64,000 nt of DNA, taken from positions 1,240,001 to 1,304,000 of the forward strand of contig NZ_CP100757.1 in the NCBI RefSeq assembly GCF_024266705.1, read 5' to 3'. This document shows positions 52,363-61,790 of the stretch, one piece after another (position 1 is the first letter of the stretch; the number at the start of each line of letters is the position of its first letter). A program made the translations under genes and the position numbers. Under the pieces are notes generated by a model, which saw nothing but the letters and a program-made list of their open reading frames with translations, searched no databases and had not been told where the DNA came from. This DNA comes from Natrinema gelatinilyticum (GTDB lineage Archaea > Halobacteriota > Halobacteria > Halobacteriales > Natrialbaceae).

Positions 52363-53529
52363 CGTTCGTAATGAGTGACGGAAGTTATGGGCATAGACTG
52401 AGACGGGCGAGTGATGGGAGGAGACCGGCGAGGCGATCTTGTTCGTCATCTAAGTGAGCAGGAGTTGGATCGTCTGCTGGACGAAGCAGACGATCCAAAG
52501 ATCATCAAGCGACTCACCTTTGTCAAACGTCTCTACAAGGGAGCAACGTACGAGGAAGCAGCCGACGACGTTGGCAAATCTGCGTCGACTGGAAGTCGCT
52601 GGGCGCGTCGATGGAACGATGGCGGACTTGGTCAGTTGACACCGAACTTCGGGGGCCTTCCGCCCCCGAAGCTCGGTGACGAGGAACAAAAGCGTCTTTT
52701 AGAACTTCTCCGGGAGGGGCAACCCTGGAAAGCACAGGAAGTTCATCAGCTCTTGGACGAAGAGTTCGGTGTAGAGTACCATCCGGATTATCTCGGTCGA
52801 TTCCTCCGGAATCTCGGACTGTCCTACGCTAAACCACGTCCAAAGCGCCCCTCTCGGCCAGAAAACGCAGATGAAATCCTCGAAGAACGCGTCGCAGACG
52901 CGTTCGACGAGGAGACAGAGACGGCACATAACAAGCGTCCTGATGATGAGGACGAAGGATGGGTCCTCGACGACGATATTTGCACGGATGGGGGAACTGT
53001 CGTCGGTTTTTGTGATGCTTCGCATCCACAACCATACGACAATTCGCATCGACTGTGGTACGTTGATGATCCGACACTGGAACGACCGCTGGTGAAACTT
53101 GACGAACCAGCGGTCGGATGCTATACGCTCAACGGCGAAAGTGTCCTGACGTTCCCTGAAGATCAATCGAAAGAGAACATCTGTGCGCTATTGGAGCAAG
53201 TCCGCGAGCAGAATCCGGGAACACGGATTCTGCTCGTCTTGGATAACTTCTCGTCTCACATCTGTGAACACACGCGCAAGCGCGCACATCAACTCGGTAT
53301 TGATCTCGTCTTTCTTCCGGTCGGCTCACCGCATCTCAACCCGATTGAACAGGTCTGGAAAGTACTCAAACGCACTGCCTCGCCAATCGTGGTGGCGAGC
53401 GAGAGCGCGTTCCGAACTCTCGCTCGCCGTCTCTTTGACACCCTTACCGATCGACTCGGATTTGCCAAGTCCTGGATCGATCAATTCCTCAGTCCATATT
53501 TGCAAAAGTTATCTTGATCATTATGAACG
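52363..53529 (+). mobile_element. Complete IS630-family element
   Basis: An element of 1167 bp. Terminal inverted repeats are CGTTCGTAATGA (52363-52374) and its near complement TCATTATGAACG (53518-53529), with one mismatch. Outside is TA on both sides (52361-52362, 53530-53531), the target duplication of this family. The single transposase ORF is intact. Confidence 0.85.
52411..53517 (+). CDS. IS630-family DDE transposase
   Basis: A 368-residue transposase. N-terminal helix-turn-helix: LTFVKRLYKGATYEEAADDV, GKSASTGSRWARRWNDGGLG; a second HTH near EVHQLLDEEFGVEYHPDYLG. The DDE triad is visible: first Asp in TVVGFCDASHPQPYDNS, second Asp in TRILLVLDNFSSHICEHTRK, and Glu in GSPHLNPIEQVWKVLKR. 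The insert before the first Asp (ETETAHNKRPDDEDEGW) is a haloarchaeal feature. The start may be the first or the second ATG at 52411/52414. The gene is intact and the element should still be mobile. Confidence 0.93.
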   Translation: MMGGDRRGDLVRHLSEQELDRLLDEADDPKIIKRLTFVKRLYKGATYEEAADDVGKSASTGSRWARRWNDGGLGQLTPNFGGLPPPKLGDEEQKRLLELLREGQPWKAQEVHQLLDEEFGVEYHPDYLGRFLRNLGLSYAKPRPKRPSRPENADEILEERVADAFDEETETAHNKRPDDEDEGWVLDDDICTDGGTVVGFCDASHPQPYDNSHRLWYVDDPTLERPLVKLDEPAVGCYTLNGESVLTFPEDQSKENICALLEQVREQNPGTRILLVLDNFSSHICEHTRKRAHQLGIDLVFLPVGSPHLNPIEQVWKVLKRTASPIVVASESAFRTLARRLFDTLTDRLGFAKSWIDQFLSPYLQKLS

Positions 53530-54689
53530 TAGCACTGATCGAGGGAACGTGATGGAGAGTCTGCACGGGTAGATGGTCGACTCGGTGGTATTTCGAGTTC
53601 GAGACTATTCCACACCCGTGAGGACGAAACCGATCGCCCAACGTGTCACTGATCTAGATATGCAGCTGCTTCTGTCATGGGCCGAGTCGGGTATCTCGAG
53701 ACTGGTCATCCCGTTTCACGTACTGGTAGGAGCGATTGTCAAAAGGGTCCGGCGATTCGGGAGTGATAATCGCCGAATGGGGCGAATAATGGGGAGGCGA
53801 TGATCGAATCGGGTGGTCACGCACAGCGGGATGCGTGACACCAGACATGTTCGGCCCGATCGATATCAACTTCGTTCCGATTCTCACCGAATTGGAATCG
53901 TGGTCACCTATCAGGTGACGGCCGTTGGCGGCGGCACACATCTCCCATTGATCTTCTGAACAGACGGCCGAAGCGTGGACGAAGCCCAACGCGACAGCGA
54001 AACATGAGAGCGAAACGCGAGGGCCGGCGAAGGCGCGGACCTCGTCGTTTACTGTCATCTTATCGCATTCCGCACGAATCCGCTGACTTCGTATCTCCCT
54101 CCACCCACCCGATCTACTGGTCTCGAAAATCGTTGCGCGAGGGATCCCTCGAGTTCCAGCTACTCGACCGGACATTTCCACTGTCTCGGGTTATCGATTG
54201 GTCACTTCCAGTTTGCACCGAGTACGATCGATCACTGGAGGACAGCGGGACGCGAATATTTGAGTTTGTAAGATAATTTGAGATATCGAAGTATAAATCC
54301 GGGCCTGACAAGCGAAGTCCATTAAAGTTGCGGCAATATAAAGCTTTATTATTGCACGTATAGAGGTCCGAATTGGGTGATGTCAAGGATTCACAAGCAT
54401 CAACGCACCAACTCAAACCCTCTGGATACCCGGTCACCTGTGGCTATGGCCTAACCTGGTGTCGATCTCTCGACACCAGCTATACACTTCGTCGCCCACT
54501 TTTCGTTCATTTTCGGCGGACGAAGCGACTGCCTCGAGTTCGACTCCGTGAACGGAGCCGACACGCATCCACCGGTTCGGCATCGAAAGCAGTATCGCCG
54601 AACGACTATGGTCGAGGCGAGTGGGTTGTGAACGGAGTGTTTCCTCGTCGACCGTGAATCGATCTCCCGACGGGACGAGCAGGCGACGA

Positions 54690-55071
54690 GCGGCCGACCT
54701 TGTAGATGCCGCGGGCGGTCATTGCGCGGGCGTCGTCCGTACCGCAGACTCGATACCGACCACCGCGACCTGCCGCCACGTCGGACGACGGTCGCGGTCG
54801 CCCGGAAATCACCACGGGCAAGTGTGAGGTAGTCGACGCGCATATTGGTCGTCGGACAGGCTTTCCCGACGGCGGAGATGACTGACATGCCGCCGGTGTG
54901 ATCCGCGAGCGTGTAGGTGGTGCCGTCGTATGCGATCTCGGTGTGCGTGCTCTCCTCGAGTGCGTCGAGAAACGGCAACTGCACTTCGGAGCGGCAGTCC
55001 TCTGGCTCCACCGGTTCGACGTCGAAGAGTTGAACGAACGGATTCGAGTCCGCAACCGTGAACGGATCTGA
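54690..55071 (-). pseudogene. PaaI-type hotdog thioesterase, frameshifted
   Basis: The minus strand reads ADSNPFVQLFDVEPVEPEDC, then TYTLADHTGGMSVISAVGKA and RVDYLTLARGDFRATATVVR. The core LADHTGG...RVDYL-x-x-ARGD is the PaaI signature. Beyond RRGG the matching sequence continues in another frame (YRVCGTDDARAMTARGIYKV), so a frameshift cuts it. No in-frame start codon is obvious. The gene is decayed. 53532-54689 shows no other recognisable gene, but a near-palindrome GCAATATAAAGCTTTATTAT lies at 54333. Confidence 0.65.
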
Positions 55072-55236
55072 CGGTCCTCTTTACGGTGAGCAAGAAAACT
55101 ATCGATTTGCGAACGTTAACTCCGACTTGAGATACGAGCAAACGAGACCGTCTGTACTATCTGGCGCCGTACTCAGTGTCCGGGAACCGTCCGCTCAACC
55201 GTCTGATTTTTCAGGTTCGACGGTGTGCTACAAGCC

Positions 55237-56217
55237 ATGCCAACGGACCTATTGCTGCCGCAGACGGGTGAATCGAACACCGAACTGGCAGTTCGTGCCG
55301 AGGAACTCGAATATGACGGCCTCTGGCTTGGGGAACTCTGGGGGTCAAGCTCCGTCGTCGAACTGACCAACATCGCGAACCACACCGATACTGTCGACAT
55401 TGGCACGGCGATCGTCAACGTCTTCTCGCGGACACCTGCCGTGCTGGCGATGACCGCCGCGTCGCTGGCCCGCGTTTCCGACGGTCGTTTCCGGCTTGGC
55501 GTCGGAACGTCGACCCGAAAAGCCGTCGAGGACCTACACGGAATGGCGTGGAACGATCCAAACCCGATCCGACGGGCCCACGAGACCATCGAACTCACCA
55601 AGGCGTTCCTCGAGAACGAGGGACGCGTCGAGTACGAGGGAGAAATCTTCGACGTCCAAGACTTCCCGTCACTGAACGTCGACGTTCCGATCTACCACGC
55701 TGCGCTCGGGAAGGCGAACCGGCGCGTCGTCGCTAGACTCTGTGACGGCTGGATCCCGCATAACATCCCTTTCCCCAACCTCGACGACGAGTTCGAGTAC
55801 ATCGTCGACCAGATGGAAGAGGCCGGGCGCGACGCGACGATCGACGTCGCGCCGTACGTCCCCGCCGCCGTCAGCGACGATCCCGACGAAGCCAGAGACA
55901 CTATTCGCGGCCACATCGCGTACTACGTCGGCAACGGACGAGGGTACGAACAGGCGGTCGCACAGCGGTTCCCCGACGGCGTCGCGGCCGTCGCTGATGC
56001 CTGGCGCGAGGGCGACCGAGCGGCCGCCGCCGGAAGCGTCACCGACGAGATGGTCGACGCGCTCGGTGTCGCAGGAACGCCCGAGCAGGCGCGCGAGCAG
56101 TTCCGGGAGATCACCGCGATTGACTGCCTCACCCGTCCGATGGTGACCATCCCGAGCAATGCGGGCGATCGGATCGTCGAACGAACTATCGAAGAGTTAG
56201 CGCCATCACGGTATTGA
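55237..56217 (+). CDS. LLM-class flavin/F420-dependent oxidoreductase
   Basis: A 326-residue bacterial-luciferase-like TIM-barrel protein. MPTDLLLPQTGESNTELAVR, VDIGTAIVNVFSRTPAVLAM, TAASLARVSDGRFRLGVGTS and VPIYHAALGKANRRVVARLC are family blocks; GRFRLGVGTS is the classic strand-loop. Haloarchaeal members usually use F420 instead of FMN to oxidise or reduce small organic molecules. The start ATG 55237 (MPTDLLL) is used; an earlier in-frame ATG adds four residues. No operon partner is seen, and a decayed thioesterase lies divergently. Confidence 0.88.
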   Translation: MPTDLLLPQTGESNTELAVRAEELEYDGLWLGELWGSSSVVELTNIANHTDTVDIGTAIVNVFSRTPAVLAMTAASLARVSDGRFRLGVGTSTRKAVEDLHGMAWNDPNPIRRAHETIELTKAFLENEGRVEYEGEIFDVQDFPSLNVDVPIYHAALGKANRRVVARLCDGWIPHNIPFPNLDDEFEYIVDQMEEAGRDATIDVAPYVPAAVSDDPDEARDTIRGHIAYYVGNGRGYEQAVAQRFPDGVAAVADAWREGDRAAAAGSVTDEMVDALGVAGTPEQAREQFREITAIDCLTRPMVTIPSNAGDRIVERTIEELAPSRY

Positions 56218-56451
56218 CGTCGTGACCGAACAGGTCGGCGACCAGCGCCGAGAAGAGCCTCCCACAGCCGTCGTATCCGATGCTGGAACAGACCCGTTTG
56301 GATAGAGATTGTCACGGACGCCGAAATCGGAGGGAAAATTCACTTCTTCCCTCTAGAACGCTTAGGAGCACACTTTTCGATTCGATGGACAACTGTCAAT
56401 ATCACATCGAGTCGGTACCTTCGATCCCGGTCCGTTTCCGGTAGGCACCCG

Positions 56452-56994
56452 TCATCGCTCCGAAGTGCAATCGATTTCGATCGTCTCGAGCCACTCGAGG
56501 AGTGCATCGAGAACGAAGATTCGGAGGCGTATCAAGTCGCCTCGGTAGCCCGTGTCGAGTTCGTCGTCAACTTCCGCCTCGTGGCGAGATTTCACGTCCG
56601 CCAGCTCCGCTTGCGCAGTCCGTAGTCGATCCGTGAGCGCGTCGATCTCCTCGCGCTGTTCGGGAAGCGGTATGTGATGCAAGAAACCGAGTTTCATCGC
56701 CAACTGTGGTTGAAGCGGTGAGCGCGAGAGACCGTCGACCGACTCTCGGAGAAGCGACTGGAGCCGATCGTACCCCGACTCGGTGATCCGGTACGCACCG
56801 CCTCCGGTGAGCGTGAGTTCGACGTGACCGTCTTCCTCGAGTCTCGTCATCGTGGGGCCGAGGATGCCCGTGCTTACACCCCAGTAGCTACCAAAGGTGT
56901 GCTGGAGGGTGGTATGAACTGTTTTGATCGTTGCGGTCCCTTCTTCGGCGAGTACGCCAAGTACGCCGAGCATCGCGAGTTCCCGTTGCTCCAT
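56452..56994 (-). CDS. PadR-family transcription regulator
   Basis: A 180-residue regulator. The winged helix is MEQRELAMLGVLGVLAEEGT, VSTGILGPTMTRLEEDGHVE and LTLTGGGAYRITESGYDRL; the C-terminal coiled coil (EEIDALTDRLRTAQAELADV) is the PadR dimerisation part. The first helix region is a little unusual (TIKTVHTTLQHTFGSYW). Such regulators respond to phenolic or toxic compounds. It is adjacent to the LLM gene, convergent with it, so the target is not certain. Confidence 0.82.
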   Translation of the reverse strand: MEQRELAMLGVLGVLAEEGTATIKTVHTTLQHTFGSYWGVSTGILGPTMTRLEEDGHVELTLTGGGAYRITESGYDRLQSLLRESVDGLSRSPLQPQLAMKLGFLHHIPLPEQREEIDALTDRLRTAQAELADVKSRHEAEVDDELDTGYRGDLIRLRIFVLDALLEWLETIEIDCTSER

Positions 56995-57373
56995 ATGGGG
57001 GCATGTACTTGTCGAGTGTGATAAAAGTATAACTATGTTTCACGTTCCCTGAATTCGGTTTCTACCGTCAGGCATTGTCTCGTGGACGGCACGAGATGAT
57101 CGTGCTTCGAGCAAAATTTCCCCAATCCCTGCCAAAAAATCTCGAGCTGAATGTGGAGTAAACGTTCAGCGCAACAATTCAGCCCTACCGTTGGGATCCG
57201 GTTTCTCGGAAAAGCCATAGTAGTAGCGCAATTCGCAGCGTTCGTACTGTGGCGAGGGCGGGCTATCGGTCGGAACGTCATCACCACAATGAGCAGCGAA
57301 ATCTTCAAATGGATCAGTAAGTCTCCGTTCGCACCCAGTCATATTGAAGCCCGTCCTCCACGTACAAATACGT

Positions 57374-58063
57374 ATGTGTGGGCGAAATTCCCTTTTCCTC
57401 GCGCGCGAAGATCTCGAGGATCGGTTCGATGCCAAGATCGTTGCTGACGGTGGCTACACACCTCGGTACAACATCGCCCCGGGTGCTGACCTCGAGGTCG
57501 TCACGAACGAGGCAACGGATGAGATCGATCAGTACCACTGGGGGTTGATCCCGTTCTGGGCCGACGAACCCGAAGAAGGGATCATCAACGCCCGTACGGA
57601 GACGGTCGACGAGAAACGTGTTTTCGAAAACGCATGGGAGTCACGACCGTGTCTCGTCCTCTCGACGGGATTCTACGAATGGGAGTCTCGGAACGGTGGC
57701 CCGAAGCAGCCGTATCGCATTTACCGAGAAGATGACCCAGCGTTTGCGATGGCCGGCCTCTGGGAACGATGGGATGGTGATGACGAGACGGTGTCGTGTG
57801 TGACCATTCTGACGACAGAACCCAATGAGGTGATCGAACCAATTCACGACCGGATGCCTGTCGTTCTACCCACCGACGCCGAAGCCGAGTGGTTGGCGGC
57901 CAAGCCATCGAGGCGGAAAGAACTGTGTCAGCCGTATCCTGACGATGATCTGATGGCGTACGAGATCTCGACCCATGTCAACGATCCCAGTCACGATGAG
58001 CCCACCGTGATAGAACCTCTGGAACACGAACAATCGGGACTCGGTGAGTTCGGTTCGAGGTAG
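57374..58063 (+). CDS. SRAP/YedK-type DNA-protein crosslinking protein
   Basis: A 229-residue SOS-response-associated peptidase (HMCES/YedK family). The catalytic Cys2 is the residue after the initiator Met (MCGRNSLFLAREDLEDRF). Other active-site segments are GGYTPRYNIAPGADLEV, WGLIPFWADEPEEGIINART, CLVLSTGFYEWESRNG (Glu) and VIEPIHDRMPVVLP (His). These proteins form a covalent thiazolidine with abasic sites in single-stranded DNA. ATG at 57374 is fixed by the Cys2 rule. Its 3' side is followed by IS remnants. Confidence 0.93.
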   Translation: MCGRNSLFLAREDLEDRFDAKIVADGGYTPRYNIAPGADLEVVTNEATDEIDQYHWGLIPFWADEPEEGIINARTETVDEKRVFENAWESRPCLVLSTGFYEWESRNGGPKQPYRIYREDDPAFAMAGLWERWDGDDETVSCVTILTTEPNEVIEPIHDRMPVVLPTDAEAEWLAAKPSRRKELCQPYPDDDLMAYEISTHVNDPSHDEPTVIEPLEHEQSGLGEFGSR

Positions 58064-58080
58064 GGGCCACATCAGGTACG

Positions 58081-58156
58081 GTGAACTACCCCGCCCTACT
58101 CGCTCGCTTCGGTCGCTCCTCGAGGACGGGGGCTTAGCATCCTCGCTTTCAGCTAA
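58081..58156 (-). mobile_element. Family C mini-element, inverted
   Basis: Read on the minus strand: starts TTTAGCTGAAAGCGAGG, contains GCTAAGCCCCCGTCCTCG, and ends GTAGGGCGGGGTAGTTCAC. It is the best preserved short member of the C family and shares both termini with family A. Confidence 0.7.
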
Positions 58157-58216
58157 AGATATCATCTCCCCGTTGCATACACCGCGTCTCACTCACGCTG
58201 AAGCGATGAAGATGCG

Positions 58217-58310
58217 TCAACCGCCTCGGGGTCAAGTGGTTCGAAGGCCGATGGCCTTTCGTCAACACGGAAGATCTTTCGCCTTCCGAATGACCCCGGG
58301 GCACTCGCCC
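58217..58310 (+). repeat. Family D hairpin with inner stem-loops
   Basis: CCTCGGGGTCA at the left and TGACCCCGGGG at the right enclose two smaller hairpins (GGTTCGAAGGCC...GGCC and GGAAGATC...CGCCTTCC). It is followed by GCACTCGCCC, as at 8641. It appears to be an elongated form of the D hairpin. Confidence 0.5.
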
Positions 58311-58365
58311 TATTCTATCTATCGGGAGCGAAATCCTTCTCATGCACGTTGTGTAATGTGAAAAC

Positions 58366-60072
58366 ATGAGTGGCGATGCGAGTCCAGATAGACAGTGGTG
58401 GAAGGAAGCGATTGTGTATCAGATTTATCCGCGCAGTTTCAACGACAGTGATGGCGATGGTGTCGGTGATCTTCCGGGAATAACGGAGAAGGTCGAATAT
58501 CTCGATGATCTGGGTGTCGACGTTATCTGGCTCTGTCCGGTATACGAATCCCCGAATGCCGACAACGGCTACGACATCAGCGACTATCGCTCTATCGCAG
58601 CCGAGTACGGGACGATGGCCGACTGGGAAAATCTCCTGTCAGAGCTTCATACACGCGACATGCGACTGCTTATGGACCTCGTGGTCAACCATACCTCCGA
58701 CGAACACGAGTGGTTTCAGCGGTCGAGGCGGCGAGAAGACGGCTACTCGAATTACTACTACTGGCGCGACGGCAGCGTGGACGAAGATGGCGAGCCGATC
58801 CCGCCGAACAACTGGGAGTCGTTCATGGGCGGATCAGCGTGGACCTACGACGACCTGCGTAACCAGTGGTACCTCCACCTCTTCGACGAGAAACAGCCCG
58901 ACCTGAACTGGCGGAATCCTGACGTACGCGACGAGATTGCGTCACTCGTGGAGTGGTGGCTCGAGAAGGGCATCGATGGCTTTCGGATCGACGCGATTAA
59001 CTACATCTCGAAACCGAATGGGCTCCCTGACGGGACCACCGACCGAGAAACGAAGGGAACCGAGTTGTTCAGCCATGGACCTCGTATCCACGAGTACCTC
59101 CGGGAACTGTACGAGCGCACCTTCTCGAACTACGACGTGATGACCGTCGCCGAAATGAATGACACCACAGTGGAGATGGCCGATGATTACCTCGGCGAGG
59201 ATGGCGACGGGATGAACATGATATTCCACTTCGAGCACATGAATATCGACATCAGCTCGCGGGGGAGGTTCGACCGACAGGGCTGGGGCGAGTGGAGCCT
59301 CCCTGAGTTCAAGGAGATTATGAGCCGTTGGCAGACGAAACTCGAAGGGGACGCCTGGAACGCGCAGTACCTCGGCAACCACGACCAGCCCCGAATCGTC
59401 TCCCGGTTCGGTGACGACGACGCGTACCGAGTTGAGAGCGCGACCCTGTTAGCCACCTTTCTGCTGACCTCACGCGGCACACCGTTCATCTATCAGGGCG
59501 AGGAAATCGGGATGACGAACGAAAACTTCCAGCGGTTGGAAACCCTTGACGACCCGATGTCAATCGGCGCAATCGAGGGACTCATCGCCACTGGGCAGGC
59601 CGACTCGTACGAGGAACTGCGTGATTTGGTGAACTATGTGAGTCGAGACCACGCGCGAACGCCTATGCAGTGGTCCGATACAGCGAAGGCGGGCTTCACC
59701 ACCGCCGACCCGTGGTTTCCACTCAACGAAAATTATCCGAACATCAACGTCGAGGCGGCCCGTGCCGACGATGAATCCATCTGGCATCACTACCGACGAC
59801 TCATCGACCTGCGACACGACGAGGACGTCCTCGTCTACGGAGAGTACGAGCTTCTGCTCCCTGACGACGAGCAACTCTATACGTACACCCGTACCCTCGA
59901 CGACAAGGAGGTGCTTGTCGTCCTCAATTGGTCGGACGAGACGGCAACCGTCGACCTCGAGGATATTGATACCGGTGTCAAAACGGTGCTACTGAGCAAC
60001 TACGATGATTCTCCAGTGGACCTCTCGGGACAGGAGTTTCAGCCGTACGAAGCAATCATCTATCGATTGTGA
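58366..60072 (+). CDS. GH13 alpha-glucosidase
   Basis: A 568-residue glycoside hydrolase family 13 protein. QWWKEAIVYQIYPRSFNDSD starts it; region I is LMDLVVNHTSDEHEWF, nucleophile Asp209 is in GFRIDAINYISKP, acid/base Glu263 in VMTVAEMNDTTVEM, and the third Asp340 in YLGNHDQPRIVSRFG. The motif GRTPMQWSDTAKAGFTT is here ARTPMQWSDTAKAGFTT and indicates the oligo-1,6-glucosidase/alpha-glucosidase subgroup. The C-terminal beta domain is complete. It hydrolyses alpha-linked oligosaccharides in the cytoplasm, as no signal peptide is present. It stands alone among IS debris. Confidence 0.93.
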   Translation: MSGDASPDRQWWKEAIVYQIYPRSFNDSDGDGVGDLPGITEKVEYLDDLGVDVIWLCPVYESPNADNGYDISDYRSIAAEYGTMADWENLLSELHTRDMRLLMDLVVNHTSDEHEWFQRSRRREDGYSNYYYWRDGSVDEDGEPIPPNNWESFMGGSAWTYDDLRNQWYLHLFDEKQPDLNWRNPDVRDEIASLVEWWLEKGIDGFRIDAINYISKPNGLPDGTTDRETKGTELFSHGPRIHEYLRELYERTFSNYDVMTVAEMNDTTVEMADDYLGEDGDGMNMIFHFEHMNIDISSRGRFDRQGWGEWSLPEFKEIMSRWQTKLEGDAWNAQYLGNHDQPRIVSRFGDDDAYRVESATLLATFLLTSRGTPFIYQGEEIGMTNENFQRLETLDDPMSIGAIEGLIATGQADSYEELRDLVNYVSRDHARTPMQWSDTAKAGFTTADPWFPLNENYPNINVEAARADDESIWHHYRRLIDLRHDEDVLVYGEYELLLPDDEQLYTYTRTLDDKEVLVVLNWSDETATVDLEDIDTGVKTVLLSNYDDSPVDLSGQEFQPYEAIIYRL

Positions 60073-60170
60073 GTCGAGAGAGTGACTCAGAGCGCTACTG
60101 AATATGCCTTTGTATCGGTCATTACGTTTCTGATGGCTTTTAGAGTCGTCTAACGTGCGAAGCCAAGGAT

Positions 60171-60597
60171 TTAGCTGTAATTGAGGGCGCTAAGCCCCCT
60201 TCTGCTCACGGCGACGCCGTTCGCATGGTCAGCGGGACCGACGGTCCCGCGCTATCCGCAGCGAGCGAAGCGAGCAGGGAGGGGATACAACGCCCGCACG
60301 TCTTGGTTTCGTGTGAATCGGCACCCTTATTATCCCTTCGGTCGAAGGTGAGAATAAGATGCTCACCACGCCTCCGGCGGTGTTCACACGCGACAACAAG
60401 CGTGCATCGTCGGTTGTGGCCGAGTGTCGAACCGGTAGGAGTGGGACACTCCGAACCACCTGTCAAGGGAAGCCGCCTGTGGAGTCTGGAACCGCTGTGG
60501 GGACGTTCCCTGCACGTTCCGACACCGAAGCAGGAAGCCCTGTCCTTAACAAGCGAGGGCTGGGTAAGCCCGAGCGCGGTAGGGCAGGGTAGTTCAC
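60171..60597 (+). mobile_element. IS200/IS605-type tnpB remnant, family A copy 2
   Basis: A 427-bp copy of 2383-2869 that lacks exactly the 60-bp double-hairpin module. Without it one frame reads CQGKPPVESGTAVGTFPARS followed by DTEAGSPVLNKRG, a better match to a TnpB tail. The left and right termini match copy 1 (TTAGCTGTAATTGAGGGC and GTAGTTCAC). It separates GH13 from the RAMP operon. Confidence 0.7.
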
Positions 60598-60644
60598 GTG
60601 TGCCTCTCCACGCTTATCGACTTGTTGATTATCACTACGTTTCG

Positions 60645-60851
60645 TCATCCCGATTTGTCTTCACAGACGACTTCGCGCAACTCCTTGAGAAGCTGCGGAT
60701 GGTTCTCTTCTAACACCTCAACATCTGTTTCCATTTCCTCTGTTATTCGTGACCGAATCTCCGATATAGCCTGGTATCGACGGTTGCTACCGTCGTCTTC
60801 GGCCAGCAGTTCTCGGTCACGCTCCGTGAGAAGCGCTCGCGTCCGTGCCAT
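60645..60851 (-). CDS. Small hypothetical protein (68 aa)
   Basis: ATG at 60851 gives MARTRALLTERDRELLAEDD, GSNRRYQAISEIRSRITEEM, ETDVEVLEENHPQLLKELRE. It is all-helical and highly charged. Proteins of this type occur in haloarchaeal proviruses and plasmids, as I recall, but the function is unknown. It faces away from the operon that starts at 61061, so both use the intergenic region 60852-61060. Confidence 0.65.
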   Translation of the reverse strand: MARTRALLTERDRELLAEDDGSNRRYQAISEIRSRITEEMETDVEVLEENHPQLLKELREVVCEDKSG

Positions 60852-60947
60852 CTTAGTTTGCCTATCTGCACACATCCACTTCCATCTACCGAGTCTATCC
60901 ACCTTCGTGATTCACCCATAGGAAAACGTTCACTCATATGCAAACCT

Positions 60948-60957
60948 TTAATATAAG
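60948..60957 (+). promoter_or_regulatory. TATA-like box of the RAMP operon
   Basis: TTTAATATAA lies about 105 bases before the first operon gene, giving a leader of about 80 bases if transcription starts near 60980. The leader contains GC-rich stems (GGGCGTGTT...CCACGCCC). Intergenic 60852-61060 contains nothing else evident. Confidence 0.45.
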
Positions 60958-61060
60958 ACCATCGCATAGATGTGGCTGAGAAGCGCGGGGCGCCGGTCAG
61001 AAGGTGGCCGGGGCGTGTTAGGACCACGCCCGACCGTGCTTCGCTGGAGACCAACGAAGC

Positions 61061-61273
61061 ATGTCAATGAAGACATCCACCGGACTTCAGGATTCCGGCA
61101 CGGAAGCGGAATCGGACGCCGAGAACATCGAAGCCGACCTTGCTATCTCGGAGCTGATCGACCAGCACGAGAACACCGGCTGGAGCGCAGTTCCGGGCAT
61201 CAGCGGCGCTGAAGCTGGCGCATGGTCTGCCCGGCTGATTGAGGCGCGAGAAATCATGCAGGAGGGATTCTGA
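61061..61273 (+). CDS. Small acidic protein, first gene of the RAMP operon
   Basis: A 70-residue acidic protein: MSMKTSTGLQDSGTEAESDA, then DLAISELIDQHENTGWSAVP, GISGAEAGAWSARLIEAREI. The C-terminal 40 residues look helical. The stop overlaps the next start by one base (TGATG at 61271-61275). A second ATG is at 61067. I recognise no family. Its place at the head of the operon makes a regulatory or scaffold role possible, without direct evidence. Confidence 0.6.
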   Translation: MSMKTSTGLQDSGTEAESDAENIEADLAISELIDQHENTGWSAVPGISGAEAGAWSARLIEAREIMQEGF

Positions 61274-61653
61274 TGCAGCGTCGCCAGTTCCTCGTTGCGG
61301 CGACCGCACTCGCCACGCTCCCTCAAACGGCCAGTACTGACTCACCTGCCCCGCGGGAGATCGTCGAAAACCGGAACGTGACTGATGACGGGACGTACTC
61401 GGTCGCGGACTGCGGTTCCGCCCCCGGTGGTCTCAACAACGTCCACGTCACGGCGGACATGAACGATGGCCCGCTCGAAGTCGAAGGCATCCACGAGGAG
61501 AATGGCTGGAGTGGCGTAGGGCTCCGGTGGATGTCCGGCCCCATCGAGGTCGGCACCGGGCTCGACCCCGCCGACGCCCGTGACCTCGCTGCTCGGCTCG
61601 TGGTCGCCGCCGATGCAGCCGAAGGGAAGCTCAAAGACGGAGGTGAACACTGA
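61273..61653 (+). CDS. Small protein with twin-Arg/hydrophobic N-terminus
   Basis: A 126-residue protein starting MQRRQFLVAATALATLPQTA, which looks like a short Tat signal (RRQFL then a hydrophobic run and small residues). The rest (VTDDGTYSVADCGSAPGGLN, GWSGVGLRWMSGPIEVGTGL, DPADARDLAARLVVAADAAE) ends in a helix of the form D-P-x-D-AR-x-LA-x-x-LV-x-A-A. A similar strand-helix unit is found in the protein at 61787. The stop overlaps the next start (61651-61655). It could be exported, odd for a gene beside RAMP genes. Function unknown. Confidence 0.65.
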   Translation: MQRRQFLVAATALATLPQTASTDSPAPREIVENRNVTDDGTYSVADCGSAPGGLNNVHVTADMNDGPLEVEGIHEENGWSGVGLRWMSGPIEVGTGLDPADARDLAARLVVAADAAEGKLKDGGEH

Positions 61654-61790
61654 TGCAGTGCCGTGAGTTCCTGCAAGCGGCCGCAGCAGTCGCCGGTGCC
61701 GCAGCCGGCGACGTGCCCGACGCCGAGATCACCGCCCAACAGAACCGGCTAATGGAGCTGGCAGACCGCGTCGGTGGGCCTACGAGATGA
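61653..61790 (+). CDS. Very small protein paralogous to the preceding N-terminus (45 aa)
   Basis: A 45-residue protein: MQCREFLQAAAAVAGAAAGD, then VPDAEITAQQNRLMELADRV. The first 15 residues match the start of the previous gene (M-Q-x-R-x-FL-x-A-A), with Cys instead of the first Arg, so the Tat pair is lost. It starts inside the stop of the previous gene and its own stop overlaps the next ATG (ATGA at 61787-61790). Confidence 0.55.
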   Translation: MQCREFLQAAAAVAGAAAGDVPDAEITAQQNRLMELADRVGGPTR

